Part shown: piece after piece, positions 6,180-11,231 of the stretch | Layout of the letters: each line of letters opens with the position of its first letter | Numbering within the stretch: position 1 is the stretch's first letter | Origin: Eubacteriales bacterium | GTDB taxonomy: Bacteria > Bacillota_A > Clostridia > Christensenellales > Aristaeellaceae | Length of the DNA stretch: 11,231 nucleotides | Assembly: GCA_029974855.1 (NCBI GenBank) | Contig: JARKQO010000593.1 | Coordinates: 1 to 11,231, forward strand | Direction: 5' to 3' | The notes under the pieces: model-generated | The model's input: only the letters and a program-made list of their open reading frames with translations | Told to the model about the DNA's origin: nothing | Database searches by the model: none | Translations under genes and position numbers: made by a program

Positions 6180-6194
6180 ATGACGATTCGTCAT
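6180..6194. promoter_or_regulatory. Operator-like inverted repeat O1
   Basis: ATGACGA-T-TCGTCAT: a perfect palindrome with 7-bp arms around one central base. It shares the ATGAC(N5)GTCAT pattern with the repeat at 6213-6227, centre to centre 33 bp, about three helical turns. It lies between XRE genes 1 and 2 and is the kind of site a dimeric XRE repressor would bind. Confidence 0.6.
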
Positions 6195-6212
6195 AATTGT
6201 CAATCCTCAAAT

Positions 6213-6227
6213 ATGACATACTGTCAT
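6213..6227. promoter_or_regulatory. Operator-like inverted repeat O2
   Basis: ATGACA-TAC-TGTCAT: 6-bp arms and a 3-bp centre, matching the ATGAC(N5)GTCAT pattern of O1. It lies directly in front of the Shine-Dalgarno GAGGGG (6229-6234) of XRE gene 2, so a bound protein there would block transcription or early elongation of that gene. A TTGTCA at 6197-6202 between the two sites could be a -35, but no convincing -10 goes with it. Confidence 0.6.
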
Positions 6228-6240
6228 TGAGGGGATGGAA

Positions 6241-6453
6241 GTGGAAAACAATCTGCGGATATTGAGAAAGCAGCGGGGGCTCTCCCAAATTGCGGTCCAA
6301 ATGGAAACGGGAATCGAACAGGCGTTGCTGTCCAAATACGAAACCGGCGCGCGAATACCGCCAACGGAAGCCCTTGTGATTCTGAGTGATTTTTATGAAG
6401 TGAGCATTGATTATATTTTAAAGCGAACCGCCAACCCAAAGCTCCATCCTTAG
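6241..6453 (+). CDS. XRE-family transcriptional regulator 2
   Basis: This 70-residue protein is little more than one helix-turn-helix domain of the Cro/C1 type: NNLRILRKQRGLSQIAVQ (3-20), recognition helix region about 26-34 with LLSKYETGARIPP, and the closing LSDFYEVSIDYIL (48-60), which is typical of the family. It is probably an autoregulated dimeric repressor. Two inverted repeats (6180-6194 and 6213-6227) stand right before it and are its most likely operators (inference). Start: GAGGGG (6229-6234) touches an ATG at 6235 with no spacer, whereas a GTG at 6241 has a 6-nt spacer; the longer form would only add Met-Glu. A good intrinsic terminator follows 6 bp after the TAG stop, so it ends a transcript. 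Composition is less GC-rich than the metabolic genes around it, which may point to acquired DNA. Confidence 0.85.
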   Translation: MENNLRILRKQRGLSQIAVQMETGIEQALLSKYETGARIPPTEALVILSDFYEVSIDYILKRTANPKLHP

Positions 6454-6459
6454 CGGTCA

Positions 6460-6493
6460 AAAAGCGGAGGAGCCTGTGCGGTCCTTCGCTTTT
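6460..6493 (+). terminator. Intrinsic terminator after XRE gene 2
   Basis: A 12-bp stem with one G-U pair (AAAAGCGGAGGA at 6460-6471 and TCCTTCGCTTTT at 6482-6493) encloses a 10-nt loop; the right arm ends in TTTT. The A-run at its left edge also lets it work on the opposite strand. It separates XRE gene 2 from XRE gene 3. Confidence 0.7.
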
Positions 6494-6576
6494 GCCCATG
6501 GGTCCGCCTCATTGCGTGCCGCTTCCCAGGCAGAAAACCAATCAGTGCCCAAAATCCGAAAACCGAAAGGATTTTT

Positions 6577-6590
6577 CCTGTTATCACAGG
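6577..6590. promoter_or_regulatory. Small inverted repeat before XRE gene 3
   Basis: CCTGT-TATC-ACAGG: 5-bp arms, 10 bp upstream of the GAGGAG Shine-Dalgarno of XRE gene 3. It could be an operator for autoregulation. The arms differ from the ATGAC/GTCAT sites upstream, so a different protein would bind it. Such a short palindrome may also be chance. Confidence 0.35.
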
Positions 6591-6612
6591 CATCAACAAT
6601 GAGGAGAAACGC

Positions 6613-6858
6613 ATGATGGATACAGTATCAGCCCTGCGTAACCGGATTTTGAGACTATGTGACGAAAGAAATATCACCATCAATAAGCTGGCGACCCTAT
6701 CCGCCCTTCCGCCCTCCAGCGTTAAGAACATCCTGTATGGCAAGAGCCAGAACCCCAAGCTCCTGACCATCAAAATGCTGTGCGATGGGCTGGGAATGAC
6801 CCTGGGCGCATTCTTTTCCACGCCGGAGTTTGATGGCTTGGAACAGGAAATTAAGTAG
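6613..6858 (+). CDS. XRE-family transcriptional regulator 3
   Basis: This 81-residue protein holds a single Cro/C1-type helix-turn-helix: LRNRILRLCDERNITINKLATLS (8-30), recognition helix PPSSVKNILYGKSQNPKL (33-50), then LTIKMLCDGLGMTLGAFF (51-68) and a short acidic tail. The IxKLA...PPSSVKNI pattern is common in small Clostridial XRE proteins. The ATG at 6613 has GAGGAG (6601-6606) with a 6-nt spacer; the next codon is also ATG. It lies beyond the terminator of XRE gene 2, so it needs its own promoter, which I could not identify with confidence. A decayed copy of its 3' two-thirds follows immediately (6862-7016). The target is unknown; the inverted repeat at 6577-6590 may be its operator. 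Confidence 0.85.
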   Translation: MMDTVSALRNRILRLCDERNITINKLATLSALPPSSVKNILYGKSQNPKLLTIKMLCDGLGMTLGAFFSTPEFDGLEQEIK

Positions 6859-7016
6859 GGGCAATAAGCTGGCGACGCTGTCCGCTCTGCCACCCTCCAA
6901 CCTCAAAAGCACCCTATAGGGCAAGAGCCAAAACCCCAAGCTCCTGACCATCAAAATGCTGTGCAATGAGCTGGGAATGACCCTGGAGCCATTCCTTTTC
7001 ACACCGGAGGTTGATG
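6859..7016 (+). pseudogene. Decayed 3' fragment of a fourth XRE-family gene
   Basis: Positions 6862-7016 repeat 6681-6835 of XRE gene 3 at a constant offset of 181 bp without indels. I count 23 differences in 154 bp, about 85 % identity, including a fully identical 33-nt block. The fragment would read NKLATLSALPPS, then a TAG stop at 6917-6919 where gene 3 has the Tyr of LYGKS, then GKSQNPKLLTIKML and onward. It lacks a start codon and the first helix. Nine of the changed codons are synonymous, which suggests a paralogue that was once functional rather than a fresh tandem copy. The fragment is in a different frame from gene 3, so read-through of the gene 3 stop would not join them. Confidence 0.75.
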
Positions 7017-7089
7017 CCCGGGGCCAACTCTTCCCTTCCAACATCCCCGCGGGGCTTGCCTGGCAACCAAGTTCGCGGAAAAATCATGC

Positions 7090-7118
7090 TTGGGTTTCCT
7101 TTTCAGTATGGATATGTT
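7090..7118 (+). promoter_or_regulatory. Possible promoter of the enzyme I gene
   Basis: TTGGGT (7090-7095), a 17-bp spacer and TATGTT (7113-7118). Transcription would start near 7125, leaving about 100 nt of leader. The match is moderate. The rest of 7017-7228 holds no other recognisable feature; a GC-rich self-complementary stretch lies at about 7155-7175. Confidence 0.35.
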
Positions 7119-7228
7119 CATCCTAAATATGGTACCATGGAAGAAGCTTCCACCGGCGCTGGCCGGGGCCGGCCCAAATGGGGCTTTGGAAGCGGTCCTC
7201 AGTCCAGGGGAAGAAAGCAGGCGGAAGT

Positions 7229-8944
7229 ATGCTGCAAGGAATCGGGATTTCGCCCGGCATCGCGTTGGGAAAAGCCCTGTTGTACCGGGAGGCTGATATG
7301 GCCCTCCCGCCACAGCGCCGGCCTTCCACGGCCCAGGAGCAGGCCGCCTTCCTCCAGGCTGTGGAAGAGGTGAAGCATGCCAACCGCAAGCTGGCCGCCG
7401 CTGCGGAAAAAAAGGCCGGAGAGCGGGAAGGGGCTATCTTCCAGGCCCACATCGCCCTTTTGGAGGATCATACCGCCGTCATCCAGCCCATCGCGGAACT
7501 GATTGAGGCGGGAAGCAGCGCGGCGGAGGCGGTTTCGCTCCATTTCGGCAAGCTCTCTTCCCTGATGGAAAGCGTCTCCAACCCACACCTGCGCTCCAGG
7601 GCCGGCGATCTCCAGGACGTCCAAAAGCAGCTGCTGCAAAGCCTGCTGCACCTCTCCGGCCCGGGCTTTCCGCCTTTGGAGGATGGCTCCATCGTGGTGG
7701 CCCGCCAGCTTACGCCTGGGGATGTCCTGCGGATGGCCGAAGCGCATGTTAAGGGCTTTGTGTGCGAAAACGGCGGGCCCTCCTCCCACATGGCGATTAT
7801 TGCGCGGGCTGTAGGCCTCCCGGCGGTGGCCGGATGCCCCGGGGCTACCCAGGCGGTCCGACCCCAGGAGGTGATCCTGCTTAACGGCCACACCGGCCAG
7901 GTCCTCCTCTCGCCCTCCCAGGAGGAAAAGCGGCTTTGGCAGGCCCAGGCCAGGCCCGCCGCTCCGCCCCTTTCGGCCGCCACGCGCCAGGATGACCGGC
8001 GGGATATCCCCTTCCATGGCAGGGCTGTGGGGATTTTCGCAAACGTTACCTGCGCCCGGGAGTGCAAAACAGCCTTTGCAAGTGGGTGCGACGGGATCGG
8101 GCTTTTCCGGAGCGAATACCTGTACATGGCAAGCCAGGCCCTGCCCGATGAGGAAACCCAGCTGGTGGCCTATCGGGAAACGCTTTCCCATGCCGGGGGC
8201 AAGCCTGTCATCATCCGTACCTTGGACGCGGGGGCGGACAAGGCCATCCCGTCTTTGCCCGTTCCAGGGGGCCCCAACCCCGCTTTGGGGTATAGGGGCC
8301 TGGGCCTGTCCCTGACCCAGCCAGAGGTATTCCAAACCCAGCTGCGGGCCTTGTACCGGGCCAGCTGCGCGGGGGACCTGCGCATCTTGCTCCCCATGGT
8401 TCGCTCCATGGAGGAGCTGCTTTCAGCCAAGGAGCTGGCGCGGGAAGCCAGAGCGCGGCTTGCCGCGGAGGGGGTTCCCCACAACCCGGATATGAAAATC
8501 GGGATCATGGTGGAAGTGCCGGCGGTGGCGGTGATGGCGGACGCCTTCGCAAAAGAGGCGGATTTTTTCTCCATCGGCACCAACGATCTGGTGCAATACG
8601 CCCTGGCGGCAGACCGTGAGGAGGAGGGCATGGCGCTCCTGTACACCCATTATGATCCGGCCCTGCTGCGGCTGGTGGAGGCCACCGTCGCGGCGGCCCG
8701 GGGAAACGGCATCCCCTGCTACGCCTGCGGGGAGGCCGCCCGGGACCCCGGCTTTTTGCCCCTTCTGTGGGGCATGGGCCTGGATGCTTTTTCCATGCCG
8801 CCCACCTCCGCGGCGCAAGCCCGCCAGCAAATGGCGGAGCTCTCCTACGGGCAGTGCCAGGAGGCCGCCCAAAAGGCCCTCCTGGCAAAAACAGCCCGGG
8901 AGGTTCGCCTGATTGGGGAACAGCTGCTGCCGGCAAAGCCATAG
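7229..8944 (+). CDS. ptsI: PTS enzyme I (phosphoenolpyruvate-protein phosphotransferase)
   Basis: Cytoplasmic enzyme that takes phosphate from PEP onto a histidine and hands it to HPr, energising sugar uptake through the PTS. The 571 residues match the family length. N-terminus: MLQGIGISPGIALGKA. The phosphorylated His187 sits in GGPSSHMAIIARAVGLPAVAG (181-201). The PEP-binding barrel follows with Arg294 (GLFRSE), Arg330 (VIIRTLDAG), Glu429 (MVEVPA), DFFSIGTNDLVQYALAADR (445-463) and the acid/base Cys500 in CYACGEA. All residues needed for catalysis are present and sit two positions before those of E. coli enzyme I. The start at 7229 is chosen because it gives the conserved N-terminus; an in-frame ATG at 7178 adds 17 residues without a family match, and AGGCGG lies 4 nt before 7229. 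No ptsH or EII gene is adjacent, so the partner HPr is encoded elsewhere. A long inverted repeat follows the TAG stop. Confidence 0.96.
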   Translation: MLQGIGISPGIALGKALLYREADMALPPQRRPSTAQEQAAFLQAVEEVKHANRKLAAAAEKKAGEREGAIFQAHIALLEDHTAVIQPIAELIEAGSSAAEAVSLHFGKLSSLMESVSNPHLRSRAGDLQDVQKQLLQSLLHLSGPGFPPLEDGSIVVARQLTPGDVLRMAEAHVKGFVCENGGPSSHMAIIARAVGLPAVAGCPGATQAVRPQEVILLNGHTGQVLLSPSQEEKRLWQAQARPAAPPLSAATRQDDRRDIPFHGRAVGIFANVTCARECKTAFASGCDGIGLFRSEYLYMASQALPDEETQLVAYRETLSHAGGKPVIIRTLDAGADKAIPSLPVPGGPNPALGYRGLGLSLTQPEVFQTQLRALYRASCAGDLRILLPMVRSMEELLSAKELAREARARLAAEGVPHNPDMKIGIMVEVPAVAVMADAFAKEADFFSIGTNDLVQYALAADREEEGMALLYTHYDPALLRLVEATVAAARGNGIPCYACGEAARDPGFLPLLWGMGLDAFSMPPTSAAQARQQMAELSYGQCQEAAQKALLAKTAREVRLIGEQLLPAKP

Positions 8945-8951
8945 GCCCACC

Positions 8952-8997
8952 AAGGCCCAGCCCCGTGAATGCCGGGCATTCACGGGGCTGGGCCTTT
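8952..8997. terminator. Bidirectional terminator, 21-bp perfect inverted repeat
   Basis: Perfect 21-bp arms at 8952-8972 and 8976-8996 (beginning AAGGCCCAGCCCC) enclose a 3-base spacer; the right arm ends in CCTTT. It lies between the convergent enzyme I gene (ends 8944) and the URO-D-family gene (ends 9022), where a shared terminator is expected. The T-tract is short on both strands (TTT and TT), so the very stable stem must do most of the work. Confidence 0.7.
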
Positions 8998-9021
8998 CCA
9001 GCGCGATTTTGCATATCCCTG

Positions 9022-10161
9022 TCAATAGTCCGCAGCCGCTTTGGCTCCTCGCAGCATGGCCTTCACATTTGCAAGGGGCGTGCCCCGCTCCAGGTAGTCG
9101 GAGGCGGCAAACAGGTAATGACCCCCGGGCTTGCCGGTTTCCATCTGCAAGCGGGCCGCTTCCTGGATGGCTTCGGGGATGCCGGTTTTCAGCAAACGCA
9201 CCTGATCAAAATTGCCGCTGAGCACCAGGGCGTCCCCAAAATAGGCTTTCGCCTCCGCCAGGTCGTTGTCCCCCTGGGGTGGCGCAGCCACGGTTTCCCA
9301 GACGGTGACGCCCAGCTTTTTGTAGCAGGAATATAACCCCTTGGCTGCGCCGCAATTGTGGTAAATGGTTGGCTTTCCGGCCTTGCGCAAAATGTCCAGC
9401 GCCTTTTTTTCATAAGGCAGCACATGCCGGTCAAACAGCTCCGGGCCCAGCATCGCGCCATTGGCAATGTTCCCCTGGATGCCGATGGCGTCGAAGTCGC
9501 TGGCCCCCAGAAGGGTATGGTTCTCCACCACGATGTCCGTAAACATCTCCATGTACTCCTGATAGTACCCCTCGTCCGTCAGGCAGTCCATCATCATATC
9601 CTGTACGCTCAGGAAGGTGGAGGCAAGGTTGTACACGCCTCCCACGCCCCAGGGGCAGGTAATGCCCAACTCCCCCACGGTTTTCCTGGCGACGCGGCCC
9701 TTCTCCAGCAAAAAAGCCTTCCGTTCCCGGCTCATGGGCGGCAGGTATTTTTGGAACACCTCAAAATCCTCCGCGTCCTTGATGAGGTATTCCACCGTGC
9801 TGAAATGAATGCCGGTGAGAATCTTTTCATCATAAGGGGCGGCTTCCACCTGCCTCAGGGTTCCGCCGGGGGTATCCACGGTATAGGTCCGGTAGTAGTT
9901 GCCGCCCTCCACCCGGGTTTCCTGCCGCACGTCCCAGCCCGGGGCGCAATCCAGCATAAAATAGGGCGCTGGAGTGAGGTATTGGCGGGTGATCAAATCA
10001 AAATCCAGCTCTTGAGCAAGGGCTACCGCGTCCACCAGGCGGTCGGTGTCCTTTTTGCCGAAATACCAGGACAGGTATTCCTCCTGCACAAAGGGGCTGA
10101 CGGGGACCCGGTCCGGCGTGCCGCCCGCCAAAACACAGAGCAGGCGCTGGCGAGGTGTCAT
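9022..10161 (-). CDS. Uroporphyrinogen decarboxylase (URO-D/MtaA) family protein
   Basis: This is a 379-residue cytoplasmic TIM-barrel protein of the URO-D superfamily, which contains haem-pathway decarboxylases and corrinoid-dependent methyltransferases such as MtaA and CmuA. Supporting marks are the N-terminal MTPRQRLLCVLAGGTPDRVPV, the metal-site motif YHNCG with His268 and Cys270 (the HxC pair of the methyltransferase branch), LSGNFDQ (314-320) and the ending GTPLANVKAML. In MtaA a Cys near the C-terminus is the third zinc ligand; the corresponding stretch here is FAASDYLERGTP with Ser, so methyl transfer to a thiol is not certain. It is 7 bp downstream of an ABC permease and probably co-transcribed with it, so it likely acts on the imported compound or a derivative rather than in haem synthesis (inference). 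AAAGGA in the end of the permease gene, about 11 nt upstream of the ATG, may be its Shine-Dalgarno. Confidence 0.85.
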   Translation of the reverse strand: MTPRQRLLCVLAGGTPDRVPVSPFVQEEYLSWYFGKKDTDRLVDAVALAQELDFDLITRQYLTPAPYFMLDCAPGWDVRQETRVEGGNYYRTYTVDTPGGTLRQVEAAPYDEKILTGIHFSTVEYLIKDAEDFEVFQKYLPPMSRERKAFLLEKGRVARKTVGELGITCPWGVGGVYNLASTFLSVQDMMMDCLTDEGYYQEYMEMFTDIVVENHTLLGASDFDAIGIQGNIANGAMLGPELFDRHVLPYEKKALDILRKAGKPTIYHNCGAAKGLYSCYKKLGVTVWETVAAPPQGDNDLAEAKAYFGDALVLSGNFDQVRLLKTGIPEAIQEAARLQMETGKPGGHYLFAASDYLERGTPLANVKAMLRGAKAAADY

Positions 10162-10168
10162 GGTTGAT

Positions 10169-11020
10169 CTATCCTTTCACAGAGCCGGCGGTAAGGCCGC
10201 TCACAAGCTGTTTTTGCACCAGGAAGAAAAGGACGGTTGCGGGAATGACCGCTACAATCCCACCCGCCGTCAGCAAATCCCAGCGGATGCGGTTTTCCGC
10301 AATGAAGGAGGACAGGGCCACCGGCAGCGTCCGGTTGGAAGAGGAGGTAAACATCACCGCATAGAGATACTCGTTCCAGCAATTGATGAAAATATAGCTG
10401 CCCGCCGCCACCATGCCGGGCCTTAGCAGGGGCACGATGATGCGCACAAAGCTCTGGGCCGTGTTGGCGCCGTCAATTTTGGCCGCTTCCTCCATCTCAT
10501 AGGGGATGTCGCTGATGAAGCCCGCCATCAGCCAGATGGCGAAGGGAATGGTGGTGGTAACATAGGCGACGCAAAGGCTGTACACATTGCCTAAAAGGCC
10601 CAGGCTCTTGAAGGTTACATACAGGGGCGTTAAAAACAACACCTGGGGGAACATGTATAGCAAAAGCACCCCGCCCAGCACCATTTTGCTGCCCCGAAAT
10701 TTGTACCGGGAAAAGACATAGCCCGCCATAGTGGAAACGATGATCGCCAGCAAAGTGGACAGCAGCCCTACGCTGAGGCTGTTCCACATGCTTTTGAGGA
10801 AATCGGTCCCTCCCAGCAGGTTTTTGTAGTTGTTGAAGGAGGGGTTGGCGGGCCAGTATACCACCTTGGCGGTGAACATCTCCTCCGAGCTTTTGAGCGA
10901 CGTGATACAGGTCCAGACATAGGGGAAAATGATGAACGCGCAAATCATCAGCAGCGGAAGGAAGAACAGGAAAACCCACTTGATCCAATACTTCACGTCT
11001 TTCTTGCCAATGGTATTCAT
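10169..11020 (-). CDS. Carbohydrate ABC transporter permease, MalG type
   Basis: This 283-residue inner-membrane permease belongs to the CUT1-type sugar ABC transporters (MalG/LacG group). Hydrophobic segments are visible at about 14-38, 83-105, 113-135, 146-170, 203-222 and 250-269, giving the six helices expected. The cytoplasmic EAA loop that docks on the ATPase is EMEEAAKIDGANTAQSFVRI (175-194), followed by IVPLLRPG. The family ending KQLVSGLTAGSVKG is present, so the protein is complete. Its ATG overlaps the TGA of the upstream MalF-type permease (ATGA), a sign of translational coupling, and the URO-D-family gene starts 7 bp after its TAG. The substrate-binding protein and MalF partner lie to the right, outside or at the edge of the window. 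The substrate cannot be named from this subunit. Confidence 0.95.
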   Translation of the reverse strand: MNTIGKKDVKYWIKWVFLFFLPLLMICAFIIFPYVWTCITSLKSSEEMFTAKVVYWPANPSFNNYKNLLGGTDFLKSMWNSLSVGLLSTLLAIIVSTMAGYVFSRYKFRGSKMVLGGVLLLYMFPQVLFLTPLYVTFKSLGLLGNVYSLCVAYVTTTIPFAIWLMAGFISDIPYEMEEAAKIDGANTAQSFVRIIVPLLRPGMVAAGSYIFINCWNEYLYAVMFTSSSNRTLPVALSSFIAENRIRWDLLTAGGIVAVIPATVLFFLVQKQLVSGLTAGSVKG

Positions 11021-11231
11021 CGTCTTGCGATCCCCCCTCCGGATTTGGCCATCATGCGCAGGTAAATCACCATGATGACCACCATAAACAGCGTCCCGTA
11101 AATGGCCAGGGCCTAGCCATAGCCGAAATTCATGGACTTCTGGGCCGTCATATAGGCATATACGGATAGGGTCAGCGAGGAGTACCCCGGGCCGCCCTGG
11201 GTCATCAGGTAGATGATATCCACGTTATTGG
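11017..11231 (-). pseudogene. MalF-type sugar ABC permease, 3' end, interrupted by an in-frame TAG
   Basis: The last 70 codons before a TGA are visible; the rest lies beyond the window edge. The first 38 codons read as a CUT1 MalF-type permease (YLMTQGGPGYSSLTLSVYAY, then NFGYG). A TAG at 11113-11115 then stands where the family has the Ser of GYASAL. After it the same frame continues with a normal last transmembrane helix (ALAIYGTLFMVVIMVIYLRMM) and ends in the ATGA overlap with the MalG-type gene. A single base change (TCG to TAG) would explain it. As written, the protein would lack its final helix and about 32 residues. It may be a real nonsense mutation, a sequencing or assembly error, or suppressed; TAG is an ordinary stop in other genes here. 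The family call is firm; the pseudogene status is less so. Confidence 0.7.

Noticed and set aside
7199..8335. Minus-strand open frame opposite enzyme I
   Set aside because: Antisense shadow of a fully conserved enzyme I gene; no motif or ribosome site.
11113..11115. Recoding of TAG as a sense codon in this organism
   Set aside because: TAG is the natural stop of at least four genes here (ending at 6453, 6858, 8944 and 10169), so general reassignment is unlikely.
1..11231. CRISPR arrays, tRNA or rRNA genes, insertion sequences
   Set aside because: No regularly spaced repeat series, cloverleaf-like sequence, transposase motif or terminal inverted repeats flanking a gene were seen by eye on either strand; a covariance-model search was not possible.

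Overview
The window is GC-rich (by eye about 60 % or more) with strongly GC-biased third codon positions, good Shine-Dalgarno sites and standard sigma-A type promoters. A small Spo0A-type output-domain protein, a VanW-domain protein with SH3-like repeats, an M42 aminopeptidase and a URO-D-family protein beside sugar ABC permeases together point to a high-GC anaerobic member of the Bacillota (Clostridia; an Oscillospiraceae- or Christensenellaceae-like gut bacterium is my guess). The exact taxon cannot be read from the sequence.

Layout. (1) Positions 1-2909, + strand: the 3' part of an unrecognised protein with a long Pro/Ala/Glu-rich tail; a stand-alone VirD4/TraD-like P-loop ATPase without an N-terminal membrane anchor and with Gly in place of the catalytic Glu after Walker B; deoC (deoxyribose-phosphate aldolase); then a strong intrinsic terminator. 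Spacing is tight (31 and 24 bp), so this reads as one operon. (2) Positions 2915-5780, - strand: a secreted SH3b-SH3b-VanW protein, an M42 metallo-aminopeptidase and a Spo0A-C-like protein of about 87 residues. Each has its own recognisable promoter and the last two have hairpins behind them, so they look like three single-gene units. (3) Positions 5817-7016, + strand: three small XRE-family helix-turn-helix regulators followed by the decayed 3' part of a fourth, a diverged copy of the third. Two matching inverted repeats 33 bp apart precede the second regulator. (4) Positions 7090-8997, + strand: a complete PTS enzyme I, with no HPr gene beside it, ending in a 21-bp perfect inverted repeat shared with the convergent locus. 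(5) Positions 9022-11231, - strand: a carbohydrate ABC transporter locus read right to left. It holds the end of a MalF-type permease with an in-frame TAG, a complete MalG-type permease overlapping it by ATGA, and a uroporphyrinogen-decarboxylase/MtaA-family protein 7 bp further on.

How the genes fit together. DeoC yields glyceraldehyde-3-phosphate and acetaldehyde from deoxyribose-5-phosphate, and enzyme I spends PEP to energise PTS sugar uptake. The ABC locus imports a carbohydrate or related solute, and the URO-D-family protein probably processes it or a methylated or cofactor-bound derivative (inference). The most unusual items are the orphan coupling-protein-like ATPase with its disordered neighbour, the domain-only Spo0A-like protein, the XRE cluster with paired operators, and the nonsense codon in the ABC permease. 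No tRNA, rRNA, CRISPR array or transposase was seen, and no gene-free stretch exceeds about 215 bp.
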